Assembly (NCBI GenBank): GCA_002083365.1
Contig: LVWS01000033.1
Coordinates: 186,001 to 250,000 of the forward strand
Origin: Nitrospira sp. SG-bin1
GTDB lineage: Bacteria; Nitrospirota; Nitrospiria; Nitrospirales; Nitrospiraceae
Direction of reading: 5' to 3'
DNA: 64,000 nucleotides
Shown here: positions 52,299 through 61,001 of the stretch, one piece after another
How the letters are laid out: each line of letters begins with the position of its first letter
Numbering within the stretch: the first letter of the stretch is position 1
The notes under the pieces: model-generated
The model's input: only the letters and a program-made list of their open reading frames with translations
What the model was told of the DNA's origin: nothing
Databases searched by the model: none
Program-made: the position numbers and the translations under genes

Positions 52299-53594
52299 TT
52301 ACCTCATCCCCCGACCTGGTTCGAAGCCGGGCGGTAGTTTCTTTTGGGCCTGTTCTTCCTCTGTTTCAATCCCGACGATGACGCGATCCCCTTCGTGCAA
52401 CGCGCCCTCCACGATTTCCGTGGACAGGGAGTCGGCAATGCCGGTGGTGACCTCCACCTGATGAGGCCGGTCGTCTTGAGCAAGCACCCACACCTTGGTC
52501 GCTTTCTTGTCGATGGGGACGTCGGGCATACGGAATCGCAGCGCCCCGTTCGGGACCCGGAGGACATGCTCTTTCCGCGCGGTCACGATCGTGACGTTCG
52601 CCGTCATACCCGGCTTCAACTTCAGCTCGGGATTGCTCACGGTGATGACCACGTCATAGGTGACGACGTTCTGAATGTTGATGGGGGCGTTGCGCACCTG
52701 CGTCACCACGCCTTCGAAGCGTTGTTTGGGATAGGCGTCCACGCGGAAGTTCGCGTCCGTCCCTTCCTGGACCCCGCCGATGTCCGATTCACTGACGTTG
52801 GCATTGACCTGCATCCGAGTCAGGTCTTGGGCGATCACGAAGAGAACCGGTGTCTGGAAGGTCGCCGCCAAGGTTTGACCGACGTCCACGTTTCTGGAGA
52901 CGACGATGCCGTCCACCGGCGAATAGATGGTGGTAAAGCCGAGGTCCAATTCCGCCGACGCGAGCGCGGCTTGGGCTTGGTCGAGTTGCGCCTGCAGGAC
53001 CTCGGCATTGGCCTCCGCGTCGCGATAGTTGGTTTCCGCGAGGTCCACGTCCGCTTGCGACACGAACGCTTGTGGGCGCAACGCCGCCATGCGATCGAAT
53101 TCCCGCTTGCGATGGGTCGCCAGCACCCTCGCCTTCGCAAGGTTTCCCTTCGCGCTCTTGACGGCGGCGCGTGCTTGGCTTAACCGGGCCTTGAACGGTT
53201 TCTGGTCGATCTGTGCCAGCACTTGTCCCTTCGTCACGTGGGAATTGAAATCGGCGAAGAGTTGCGCCACTTTTCCGGAGACCTGACTGCCGACCTGCAC
53301 CGAAACCACGGGATTGATCGTGCCGGTGGCGGTCACGATCGCCGTGATCGGCCCACGATCGACCGACGATGTCTTGTAAAGGACTCGAGGAGAACCGGGG
53401 CTCATCCAGTACCATATCCCCGCCCCGATCAGGATCAGCCCCGTTACGCCGCCCAACATGATCGGCCATCGGAAGCGCCGTTTCTGAGGAAAAGCGACCG
53501 TGGCGGGAACCTGGGGGTGACTTCTCGCAACGCTATCCTGCACCATGTCCGTGACCGGCGCATGGCGCAGTGATTCTTTTCGATCATTCGCCAT
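52299..53594 (-). CDS. MacA/RND-type periplasmic adaptor
   Basis: 431 residues from the ATG at 53594, whose TGATG overlaps the ATPase stop (a longer version would start inside the ATPase gene). Short cytosolic tail, one membrane helix near 45-65 (LGGVTGLILIGAGIWYWM), a barrel-sandwich half VSVQVGSQVSGKVAQLFADF, a helical hairpin of about 100 residues (KSAKGNLAKARVLATHRKRE), second half YSPVDGIVVSRNVDVGQTLA, and beta-barrel KPGMTANVTIVTARKEHVLR. Hooks the permease to an outer-membrane channel; no TolC gene is in this operon. Confidence 0.88.
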   Translation of the reverse strand: MANDRKESLRHAPVTDMVQDSVARSHPQVPATVAFPQKRRFRWPIMLGGVTGLILIGAGIWYWMSPGSPRVLYKTSSVDRGPITAIVTATGTINPVVSVQVGSQVSGKVAQLFADFNSHVTKGQVLAQIDQKPFKARLSQARAAVKSAKGNLAKARVLATHRKREFDRMAALRPQAFVSQADVDLAETNYRDAEANAEVLQAQLDQAQAALASAELDLGFTTIYSPVDGIVVSRNVDVGQTLAATFQTPVLFVIAQDLTRMQVNANVSESDIGGVQEGTDANFRVDAYPKQRFEGVVTQVRNAPINIQNVVTYDVVITVSNPELKLKPGMTANVTIVTARKEHVLRVPNGALRFRMPDVPIDKKATKVWVLAQDDRPHQVEVTTGIADSLSTEIVEGALHEGDRVIVGIETEEEQAQKKLPPGFEPGRGMR

Positions 53595-56386
53595 CACCCA
53601 CCTGTCGGTCGTTGTTTGTTGTACGTGTTCTTCTCCATGAAGGCCTTGCGAATTTCCTCGGCCATGAGCAGCAGCAGCGCCCCGAGTATGAGCGGACCGT
53701 AAATCCAAAGGGGCAAAGGGCTGGTTCCGAAGAGATCGTTACCGACCGGCGTATAGGTGATGAGCGTCAGAATGGCCAGTTCAGTGACGATGCCCCACAG
53801 AATCAGCGGATTGGTGAGCCATCCGAGTCGTGTGATGGAGAGCCGATCCGAGCGGCAGGCAAACACGTTCGCGACCTGGGCGAGGACGATCCCGGCGAAG
53901 GTCACGGTCGTGGCCTCTCGATATAACGGAGAAGACCAATCCAGGTGAGTACTCCACGTCCAGCCCTGACTGTAGAGATAGAGGAAGAATCCTCCCATCG
54001 CAATCCCCGCCTCAATGAGCCCAAGGAACAAATAGGCCCGGAGCAAGATCGGAAGATGAAGAAGCCGCTCGCTCCTCGGCCGGGGCGGAAGGTCCATGAC
54101 ATCGGCCGGAGGCCGCTCGGTGCCGAGACCCAAGGCGGGAATCATGTCGGTTCCGAGGTCGACGGCCAGCACTTGGGGAATCGTCAGCGCCAGCGGCATT
54201 CCGGCGAAGCCATAGCCGAGAAACGGGACGATCTCCGGGACGTTGCTGGCAAGGATGTAGGAAGAGAATTTCCGAATGTTGTCGTAGACGGCCCGCCCTT
54301 CTTCGATGGCGCTCACGATCGTCGCGAAGTTGTCGTCGAGCAGGATGATGTCGGCGATTTCTTTGGCCACGTCCGTTCCGGCGATCCCCATCGCCACCCC
54401 GATGTCGGCTTTCTTGAGCGCGGGGGCGTCGTTCACCCCGTCGCCGGTGACCGCCACCACGTCTCCCATCTCTTTCAGGGTGGACACGATCCGCATCTTG
54501 TGGCGGGGGGCCATGCGGGCGAAGACCGGGTCCGGTTCGTCGGGGCGTGAGGGCGTCAGCATCCGACGGAGGGCTTCCTCGCTCATGGTATCCAGCTGCA
54601 CTCCTTCGATGACCGGCACGAATTCCGATGGCTCGGTGCCCTGATCCGATAGCAGACCGATCTTCCGGGCGACGGCCAACGCCGTGAGCGGATGGTCGCC
54701 GGTGACCATGACGACACGGACGCCGGCTCTGCGACATTTTCGGATGGCTTCGGGTACTTCTCGGTGCGGCGGATCCATCATGGCTACCAGCCCGAGAAAC
54801 GTGAGATCGGTCTCAATCGTTTCCACCTCGATGTGCTCCGGCCGATGGACGACCTCCCGCGCGGCCACCGCGAGGACTCGATAGGCCTGTTCCGCAAAGA
54901 GCCGACTCTGGTTCAGAATGCTCGCCCGTTCGGCGGCGCTCATCGGTTGGGTTGCGTCATGGATCCGAATGTGTGCGCACTGTGTCAGGACCGATTCGGG
55001 AGCGCCCTTCGTGAAGGCCACGAGTCGTCCTTCCGCCCAATGCAGAGTGGTCATTCGCTTTCTGTCGGCATCAAAGGGGAGTTCTCCCATGCGCCTCAGG
55101 GGAGGTCGGTGGACCAGTCCATGATCGACGGCAAATTCATAGAGGGCGACCTCCGTGGGATCGCCGAGAACCGAGAAACGGCCATCAGATTTCCTGACAC
55201 GCTTGGCGTTATGGCAATGGGAAAGCGCATCGAACAAGGATCGCCATCGCTCGGCCTCGACCGTGCTGATCATGCGACCTCTCGAGAAGAAATACCCGTC
55301 TCGTGATTCGACGATGAGGCCATCGGCGTAGAAGCGGTCCACCTTCATCCGATTCTCGGTCAACGTGCCGGTCTTATCCGTGCAAATCACGGTGGTGCAT
55401 CCGAGGGTTTCAACGGAGGGCAGGTGTTTGACCAACGCGTTGCGCTTGGCCATGCGTTGGCTGCTCATGGCGAGGGCCAGCGTGACGGTCGGCAGGAGTC
55501 CCTCCGGCACGTTGGCCACGATGATCCCGATGCCGAAGATGGCGCTGATCCAGAAGCCCAGTCCCGTCCAAAGACCGATCGCGAAAAACACCACTCCCAT
55601 TGCCAGGGAAATCGCGGCGACGACACGGGTGACCGTGATGATCTCTTTTTGAAGCGGACTGAGTCTTCCGTCGATCGCTGCGGTGAGGTCGGCGATCTTT
55701 CCGAACTCCGACCGCATGCCCGTGGCGAACACGACGGCCTGTCCGTGTCCGGACAGAATCGTGGCTCCCGCGAAGACCAGGTTCGGCAGGTCGAGCCAGG
55801 GTCCGTCCTGCGAAGCCTCGGCCGTCCGCCGCTTCGGTTTCGATTCGCCGGTCAGCGCGGCGTTATCGACTCGCATTCCGACGGCCTCGATGAGGCGTGC
55901 ATCGGCAGGAACTCGTTCCCCTTCCTCCAGGATCAGGACGTCGCCCGGCACGATGTCGCCGCGGGCCGTCTCGACCGCTTGGCCTCCCCGTTTGACCCAG
56001 GCCTTGTCCGGCAAGAGACGGTGGAGAGCCTGGACGGCGCGCTCCGCCTTGTATTCCTGGAAGAACGCAAAGCCGGCATTGATCAGGATGACGCCGAGGA
56101 TGGCCCAGCCCAGTGTCGCCATGCCTTCGCCTGGTTGCATTCGGTCGGCGACAAAGGCAAGCGCGGCGGCGATCCAGAGCAGGACCGCGAGAAAGTGGGT
56201 GAAATGGCGGCCGAGTCCGCGAATCAGCGAGAAATGATTCGGTTCACTGAGGATATTTCGTCCATATTGAGTCAACCGCCGTTGCACGTCGTCCGTGCGG
56301 AGGCCGCCGCCCGCGCTCTCCAGCCGTCGTAGGGCCTCGTCGGCCGACAGCCGGTGGATGTCATCGTAGGAATAGGAAGAGACCAT
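53594..56386 (-). CDS. P2-type cation-transporting ATPase, Na/K-ATPase-like
   Basis: 930 residues. Motifs in order: N-terminal SADEALRRLESAGGGLRTDD, TGES at 179-182, helix four NVPEGLLPTVTLALA at 292-306, phosphorylation site ICTDKTGTLTENRM with Asp337, KGAPESVLTQC, hinge VTGDGVNDAPALKKAD, and six C-terminal helices. N-V-P-E-G-L-L-P-T-V-T is the Na+,K+/H+,K+-ATPase (P2C) version of helix four, unlike the A-V-P-E-G-L-P-A of the other P-ATPase in this window. Substrate is probably Na+ or K+, but bacterial members vary. Second gene of the usp operon; stop overlaps the adaptor start. Confidence 0.88.
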   Translation of the reverse strand: MVSSYSYDDIHRLSADEALRRLESAGGGLRTDDVQRRLTQYGRNILSEPNHFSLIRGLGRHFTHFLAVLLWIAAALAFVADRMQPGEGMATLGWAILGVILINAGFAFFQEYKAERAVQALHRLLPDKAWVKRGGQAVETARGDIVPGDVLILEEGERVPADARLIEAVGMRVDNAALTGESKPKRRTAEASQDGPWLDLPNLVFAGATILSGHGQAVVFATGMRSEFGKIADLTAAIDGRLSPLQKEIITVTRVVAAISLAMGVVFFAIGLWTGLGFWISAIFGIGIIVANVPEGLLPTVTLALAMSSQRMAKRNALVKHLPSVETLGCTTVICTDKTGTLTENRMKVDRFYADGLIVESRDGYFFSRGRMISTVEAERWRSLFDALSHCHNAKRVRKSDGRFSVLGDPTEVALYEFAVDHGLVHRPPLRRMGELPFDADRKRMTTLHWAEGRLVAFTKGAPESVLTQCAHIRIHDATQPMSAAERASILNQSRLFAEQAYRVLAVAAREVVHRPEHIEVETIETDLTFLGLVAMMDPPHREVPEAIRKCRRAGVRVVMVTGDHPLTALAVARKIGLLSDQGTEPSEFVPVIEGVQLDTMSEEALRRMLTPSRPDEPDPVFARMAPRHKMRIVSTLKEMGDVVAVTGDGVNDAPALKKADIGVAMGIAGTDVAKEIADIILLDDNFATIVSAIEEGRAVYDNIRKFSSYILASNVPEIVPFLGYGFAGMPLALTIPQVLAVDLGTDMIPALGLGTERPPADVMDLPPRPRSERLLHLPILLRAYLFLGLIEAGIAMGGFFLYLYSQGWTWSTHLDWSSPLYREATTVTFAGIVLAQVANVFACRSDRLSITRLGWLTNPLILWGIVTELAILTLITYTPVGNDLFGTSPLPLWIYGPLILGALLLLMAEEIRKAFMEKNTYNKQRPTGG

Positions 56387-56395
56387 GCATGTATC

Positions 56396-57325
56396 TTAAA
56401 CCATGATGTTCCGCCGAAGCGGTCCCCGGGCGCCCCGTACGATCAAGACCGAGCAGGGAACGTGTCGGAGCACGCTCTCGGACACGCTGCCGAGGTAGAG
56501 TCGCTCACTCTTCGACAGGTCTCGCGATCCGATTACCAGGAGCTCGTCACGATTGGCCTCGACGTGTTTCACGATGGTCTCGACGACGTGACCCATCTCC
56601 ACCTGCGTCACGACCGAAAATCCCTCTTTGATGAAGTCGTTTCTCAGCCCATTGACGAGCGTCGTGGCCCGCTCCATCACCGGCTGCGTCAATTCGGCCA
56701 GTTGTGCGTCGGAGAGGTAGCGTGCGGCAAAGTCCGTGACGGGGCTTTGCACTGCCGAGAGAATCGTGACGGTGGCGCTCTCCGAAAGAATGGAGGAGCG
56801 GAGGAAGCGCGCGGCGGCTCGTGATGGTGCGGAGTCGTCGACCGCGAGGGCGACATGGTGGAGCTTGTGGGTCGGTTGCTTCACGACCCACACCGAACAG
56901 GAAGCGAGCGAAGCGACTTGACGCGAGATGCTCCCCAGCAAGAACCCTTGAATGTCGCTCAGCCCTCGCGAGCCCATCAGGATCAAGTCGGCCTTCAGGC
57001 GAGCCGCTTCTTTGGCGATGGTCTTGGCCGAGGATCCATGGGCCACGATGGTTCGGATCTTGGTGCGCGGGGCGGTTGCCGCCTGGCCGAGGACCACGCG
57101 AGCGGACCGCACCGCATCCCGAAGCAGCATGCCGCCGGCTTTTTCCATGGCCGCCAGAACCCGACGTTCCCTCACGGGATTCTTTCCGGTGAGGGCCTGG
57201 AGCGCGGGCTTGTCAATGACGTGGAGCAAGGTCACCTGTTCGGGCTCTCGGCTGGCGAGGGCTTCAAGAGCCTGAATCCCCCATTGGGACTGTTCCGACC
57301 CATCGATCGCACACACGATCCGCAT
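56396..57325 (-). CDS. tandem universal stress protein
   Basis: 309 residues made of two Usp domains, about 1-145 and 152-305. Each starts with a typical strand (MRIVCAIDGSEQSQWGIQAL; HHVALAVDDSAPSRAAARFL) and ends with an ATP-loop pattern: DLILMGSRGLSDIQGFLLGS in the first, LLVIGSRDLSKSERLYLGSV in the second. The second keeps G-x2-R-x9-G-S. Cytosolic; nucleotide-binding stress protein. AGGAGG before the ATG at 57325. Nine bases separate it from the ATPase gene, so it leads the operon; a 6-6-6 inverted repeat ATCAGA/TCTGAT at 57372-57389 may be its operator. Confidence 0.9.
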   Translation of the reverse strand: MRIVCAIDGSEQSQWGIQALEALASREPEQVTLLHVIDKPALQALTGKNPVRERRVLAAMEKAGGMLLRDAVRSARVVLGQAATAPRTKIRTIVAHGSSAKTIAKEAARLKADLILMGSRGLSDIQGFLLGSISRQVASLASCSVWVVKQPTHKLHHVALAVDDSAPSRAAARFLRSSILSESATVTILSAVQSPVTDFAARYLSDAQLAELTQPVMERATTLVNGLRNDFIKEGFSVVTQVEMGHVVETIVKHVEANRDELLVIGSRDLSKSERLYLGSVSESVLRHVPCSVLIVRGARGPLRRNIMV

Positions 57326-57371
57326 GATAGGTCCTCCTGTGGCGGTTCCAATCTAAAGAAAGGATTCGGGT

Positions 57372-57389
57372 ATCAGATCTGCATCTGAT
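57372..57389. promoter_or_regulatory. ATCAGA-N6-TCTGAT inverted repeat upstream of usp operon
   Basis: Perfect six-base arms around TCTGCA, 47-64 bases before the usp start on the minus strand, within the only sizeable promoter space of that operon. Symmetry and place suggest an operator; no second copy seen. Confidence 0.35.
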
Positions 57390-57599
57390 GTGCCTGTGAG
57401 AAGCACGGATACGGACGAAGAATGAACCATTTCCAAGGCAGTGATGACATGAACCGGGGATTGATCGGTTGCCAGGTTGCGGCATTTTGCAGCAGATGGG
57501 GCGACGGCACTGTGGTGATTGGCGTCAGTCGGCTTCTCCCTCGTTTCGCAGGTACACGGACTTTTCCATGACGACCGGATCGGTGAAAGCAGAGCGCCT

Positions 57600-58166
57600 A
57601 TGAGAAGACCTCTGGTTTGGTTGCTGCTGAGCGGAATAGTCATCGCGAGTCAGGCGGCTTTAGAGGAAGGAGCCGTCAGCGCCACGGTCGCGGAGTCGGA
57701 TGAGCAAGTTGAATTGAAATGGCAACATGATGGACGAACCGTCTCCAGTTCGCTGCCTCTTTATCGAAGTGGGAACGTACGGTATTTCAGCGCCGGCGTC
57801 GGGGCGGAGGAGCGGTCGGCTCGCTATCCCTCCTTCGCGCTCAAGATCATCTTCACGGCCGGCCACAAACCGTTTCTTTCACACGTGGGGGTGACGATTC
57901 AGCCGGCTGCGGGTGGAGCCGCGACAATCATTCCACCTGAGCAAGTCGAAGGCCCCTGGTTGTTCGTCGACCTCCCTCCGGGCCCGTATGATCTGTCGGC
58001 AACGTTTCGCGGTCAAGTGCAGCGGCTCAAAGGGATCACGGTGGAGTCCGGTCGACAGAAAGTCATCCATGTCCGTTGGAAAGAAGAACAGGATTCCCCC
58101 GTTCACGTGGCTGAGGATCCACAGGAAGGCGGGGACATCGGGCCGTTGGGAAAGGGGGACGAATGA
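57600..58166 (+). CDS. exported hypothetical beta-rich protein
   Basis: 188 residues from ATG 57600; an export signal (PLVWLLLSGIVIASQAALEE) follows at once. Mature part beta-rich, with IIFTAGHKPFLSHVGVTIQP and a late PWLFVDLPPGPYDLSATFRG stretch that looks like a carboxypeptidase-regulatory/transthyretin-like strand pair ('v-x-G-P-Y-D-L-x-A-x-F-x-G'). Probably periplasmic, binding rather than catalytic. Stop overlaps the CBS gene start (ATGA), so it is translated with it despite different compartments. Confidence 0.65.
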   Translation: MRRPLVWLLLSGIVIASQAALEEGAVSATVAESDEQVELKWQHDGRTVSSSLPLYRSGNVRYFSAGVGAEERSARYPSFALKIIFTAGHKPFLSHVGVTIQPAAGGAATIIPPEQVEGPWLFVDLPPGPYDLSATFRGQVQRLKGITVESGRQKVIHVRWKEEQDSPVHVAEDPQEGGDIGPLGKGDE

Positions 58167-58609
58167 AAAAGACAAAGAGGGCCAAGGGGAAGCCCAAGGT
58201 CAAAGACTTCGATTCCATGACCGTCAACCAGGTCATGGAGACGGAAGTGCAATATGTCCGCCTGAAGACGAAAGGGGACGTGATCGCGTCGTTGATGATC
58301 GAGGGGTTCGGAGCCGTGCCGGTCGTGGAGAACGGCCGGAAGCTGACCGGCATCGTCAGCGAACATGATTTGCTGGGGGCGGTGGATGACGGGCATCCGC
58401 TTGGTACCGTCTCGGCGAAGGACATCATGACGGCCAACCCGTACTCCGTCCGGCCGGAAACGACGTTGGGTACCTTGGTGCACGTGCTGCGGGCCAGCGA
58501 TCTCGTTCGAGTTCCCGTCGTGGACGCCAAGGACAAGCTGATCGGCATCATCGCCAGGCGCGATGTATTGCGAACCTATCTCGCCACCGGCGGGAAACGA
58601 CAACCGTGA
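58163..58609 (+). CDS. two-CBS-domain protein, copy 1
   Basis: 148 residues, a basic N-terminus and two CBS domains (about 20-80 and 85-140). Core signatures: VMETEVQYVRLKTKGDVIAS, FGAVPVVENGRKLTGIVSEH then DLLGAVDDG; DIMTANPYSVRPETTLGTLV, VRVPVVDAKDKLIGIIARRD. A CBS pair forms a cleft for AMP, ATP or S-adenosyl ligands. Stand-alone cytosolic energy sensor or regulator. Adjacent paralogue follows. Confidence 0.85.
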   Translation: MKKTKRAKGKPKVKDFDSMTVNQVMETEVQYVRLKTKGDVIASLMIEGFGAVPVVENGRKLTGIVSEHDLLGAVDDGHPLGTVSAKDIMTANPYSVRPETTLGTLVHVLRASDLVRVPVVDAKDKLIGIIARRDVLRTYLATGGKRQP

Positions 58610-58616
58610 GGGCCCT

Positions 58617-59051
58617 ATGAGACAAACCGAATTTTTCATGAAGGCGACCGATCCGAAGACCTTGACCGTCGGTCAGTTGATGCAGGATGCCGTCACGCGA
58701 TGCACGTCGCGCACGGACGCCTCCACCATCGCCCATCTGATGACCCATCGGAACTACGGGAGTCTGCCGGTCGTGGAAGAGGACGGAACGTTGGTGGGGA
58801 TCGTCACGGAATACGACCTGCTGCAGGCCATGATCGAAGGGCGCGATCTTCGTAAGATCTTCGCCACGGAAATCATGTCGGCCCATCCCGTCGCCGTGAC
58901 GGAAGATCAAACACTGGCGCAAGTGGCCGATCTCTTCCAGGACCGCTATCTCACCCGTGTCCCGGTGGTGCGGAACAATAAACTCGTGGGGATTCTGGCT
59001 CGGCGGGATCTGTTGTACGGCTATATGAAGGCGTCGCAGTACTGGTCGTAA
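58617..59051 (+). CDS. two-CBS-domain protein, copy 2
   Basis: 144 residues from ATG 58617, eight bases after the previous stop. CBS domains about 18-75 and 83-140: LMQDAVTRCTSRTDASTIAH, YGSLPVVEEDGTLVGIVTEY; EIMSAHPVAVTEDQTLAQVA, LTRVPVVRNNKLVGILARRD. Closely related to copy 1 and very likely its hetero-partner or duplicate. Confidence 0.85.
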   Translation: MRQTEFFMKATDPKTLTVGQLMQDAVTRCTSRTDASTIAHLMTHRNYGSLPVVEEDGTLVGIVTEYDLLQAMIEGRDLRKIFATEIMSAHPVAVTEDQTLAQVADLFQDRYLTRVPVVRNNKLVGILARRDLLYGYMKASQYWS

Positions 59052-59074
59052 GCGGCGAAGCAACTAACGAGCCA

Positions 59075-59887
59075 ATGCAGGCGCCACGAACCAAGATACA
59101 TTGGAGCGAGGCTGGCTCTTCGCGGCGTGAAATCCTGGTTCGCGGAAGCAAAGCGGCGGTCAGTATGGGGATGGCTGCCCTGCTTGGTGATCTCGGAGCC
59201 CTTCACGGAAGATCCTCTGGAATGGACCGATCATCGATGAGCCTCCTCGATTCTTTGGTCCCAGCCCGCACGGCTTTGCTGGTGATCGACATGCAGCGGG
59301 ACTTTGTCCTTCCGGAGGGCTATGCGGCGCAGGCAGGACTCGACATCGCGCCGCTGGCGGCGACGATCCGTCCAATCGAAAAGCTGCTGGCCGTGGCGCG
59401 AACAGCCGGACTCCTGATCGTGCATACCCGCGAAGGTCATGTTCCGGACCTGTCCGATTGTCCACCGTACAAACTACAACGCAGTCGCAAAGCCGGTGCG
59501 GAAATCGGCTCAAAAGGTCCGCTCGGTCGTCTGTTGGTGCGAGGCGAAGTCGGGCACGATTTCGTGTCGGCCTTGCGTCCCCGGGAGGAGGACATCATCA
59601 TCGACAAGCCGGGCTATGGCGCATTCGCTCACACCGGATTGCAACAAGTGCTGGCGAAGCGCGCCATTGAAACACTCGTCTTGACGGGCGTCACCACCGA
59701 GGTGTGCGTGAGCTCGACGTTGCGGACAGCCATCGATCTCGGGTACCGTTGTATCACGGTGCGTGATGCCTGCGCGTCGAGCAATCCCGTCTTGCACGAA
59801 GCGGCCTTGGCCATGATCGGCGTGGAAGGCGGCATTTTCGGAGAAATCGCCACCACCGCCGAAGTCGTGGAGCGGCTTGCACGATGA
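59075..59887 (+). CDS. isochorismatase-family cysteine hydrolase with Tat-like N-terminus
   Basis: 270 residues. Catalytic triad visible: Asp72 in LLVIDMQRDFVLP, Lys178 in IIIDKPGYGAF, Cys211 in TGVTTEVCVSSTLR, with a cis-peptide T-T before it. The family hydrolyses amides such as nicotinamide or N-carbamoylsarcosine, or the isochorismate ether; this sequence does not decide between them. The first 45 residues are extra: SSRREILVRGSKAAVSMGMA looks like a twin-arginine export signal (S-R-R-x-I). If real, a periplasmic location is unusual for this family. ATG 59168 would remove it but sits past the RR. Confidence 0.8.
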   Translation: MQAPRTKIHWSEAGSSRREILVRGSKAAVSMGMAALLGDLGALHGRSSGMDRSSMSLLDSLVPARTALLVIDMQRDFVLPEGYAAQAGLDIAPLAATIRPIEKLLAVARTAGLLIVHTREGHVPDLSDCPPYKLQRSRKAGAEIGSKGPLGRLLVRGEVGHDFVSALRPREEDIIIDKPGYGAFAHTGLQQVLAKRAIETLVLTGVTTEVCVSSTLRTAIDLGYRCITVRDACASSNPVLHEAALAMIGVEGGIFGEIATTAEVVERLAR

Positions 59888-59908
59888 CGGATCAATGGAT
59901 CGCCGGGG

Positions 59909-60226
59909 TTACTCGGAGACCCGTTGAATCGTCGAGGCATATCCGTCTTCGGACACGTAGGCTTTGACCTGATCCCCGATCGCCACGCGGTCCATCTTGG
60001 TATGATCGTCGACCCGGACGCGCAAGGTGTCTCCATCGCTCTCCTTGATGGCCACATACGTGGATCCGATCTCGCGAACCCGCCCCGTGACCGCATCCTG
60101 TTTGATCCGTTCTCCCAACGTCGGTGATGCCGCGCGCCGTTCGGCCGCCGTTTGGCTGCATCCCAGCGCCGTGATGTTCAACGCGACTGTGGCGACGAGC
60201 GCAATGTGGAGCGGTTGAATGCCCAT
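59909..60226 (-). CDS. small lipoprotein
   Basis: 105 residues with a signal peptide and lipobox TALGC, so Cys23 would carry the lipid. Mature part contains a small OB-like beta barrel (DAVTGRVREIGSTYVAIKES; DTLRVRVDDHTKMDRVAIGD; VKAYVSEDG), similar to periplasmic DUF5666-type folds. Function unknown. GGGAGGTG precedes the ATG. The inverted repeat at 60287-60302 lies 61 bases upstream. Confidence 0.75.
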   Translation of the reverse strand: MGIQPLHIALVATVALNITALGCSQTAAERRAASPTLGERIKQDAVTGRVREIGSTYVAIKESDGDTLRVRVDDHTKMDRVAIGDQVKAYVSEDGYASTIQRVSE

Positions 60227-60286
60227 GATGACACCTCCCTTTCTATGACTTATTCGATCCTACCTCGGAGGTGTTATCGGGTCTTG

Positions 60287-60302
60287 CTGGGAGACACCCT
60301 AG
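60287..60302. promoter_or_regulatory. CTGGG-N6-CCCTAG inverted repeat, putative operator
   Basis: CTGGGAGACACCCTAG differs from the consensus CTAGGG-N4-CCCTAG mainly at position three and six. It is 61-76 bases upstream of the lipoprotein start, a distance close to that of the SGNH-gene copy (69). Confidence 0.55.
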
Positions 60303-60354
60303 CCGCGTCTCGGATGGATGATGGATGCGGAAAGGAACAAATTCTTATGGATGA

Positions 60355-60678
60355 CTAAATGATGATTTCGCAGGGTTGAAGAAAGACTTTCAGCGGGATT
60401 TCACGGTCATCATGCCCTTGAATATGTTTGGCGCGAAGTTCCTTCAGCGCCGACACGATCTCCGGCAGAAAGGTGGATTCGTACCCGAGGGCGATCATGA
60501 ACAACGTATTGGTTTTATCATTATGTTCCCCTGCGCTGTTGGCGCCGGTAACGGTTCCCGTCACACCACTGCCCCCCACGCCTGGAATCACGGTATATCC
60601 TTTAATCCCCATTTTTTTGAGGAGAACAATGATCTCGTCTTCAAACCTCTTGCCACAAACGATGTGAAGCATCTTCAT
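60355..60678 (-). CDS. PII-like protein
   Basis: 107 residues in the length and strand order of the PII/GlnK superfamily: MKMLHIVCGKRFEDEIIVLL, MGIKGYTVIPGVGGSGVTGT (position of the T-loop), TLFMIALGYESTFLPEIVSA, and a final strand LKVFLQPCEIII. It lacks the canonical uridylylation Tyr loop of GlnB. PII-like relatives (for example with metal or bicarbonate transport roles) bind nucleotides at subunit clefts; no transporter gene is adjacent to tell the partner. Cytosolic. Confidence 0.65.
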   Translation of the reverse strand: MKMLHIVCGKRFEDEIIVLLKKMGIKGYTVIPGVGGSGVTGTVTGANSAGEHNDKTNTLFMIALGYESTFLPEIVSALKELRAKHIQGHDDREIPLKVFLQPCEIII

Positions 60679-60965
60679 GAGGGCCCCCCGTTAGCCTTGT
60701 GGTCGTGGCAGAGAAATCGTGTATTTAGGGTATCACAGGGGGAATTCATCTCACAAATGCTGTCTTCCATCGTGCGGTTGAATCGAACCAGACGCTCTCA
60801 TGTCCGGGGATACAGAGTGCACATCATCGGTCAGGCGACGAGACGGCCCTAAGCCCACTGCGGTAAGACAGCCGGTAAGAAATGGGTTCGGCGGAGTCTT
60901 TGGAGTCACTTGACTTGAAGCAGGCGTCACGGCTGAACGATCCCCACAGAGTCTGTTCGGCAATC

Positions 60966-60993
60966 TTGACTCATCAAAATATGTTGTTATATA
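60966..60993 (+). promoter_or_regulatory. near-consensus promoter and ArsR-type operator
   Basis: TTGACT (60966-60971) and TATATA (60988-60993) with 16 bases between form a good sigma-70 promoter. An imperfect AT-rich dyad (ATAT-GTTGTT-ATAT, 60979-60992) covers the -10, where an ArsR repressor would sit. A start site about seven bases later would fall right at the chosen ATG (61002), implying a leaderless message or a downstream start. Confidence 0.6.
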
Positions 60994-61001
60994 GTTCACT
61001 C

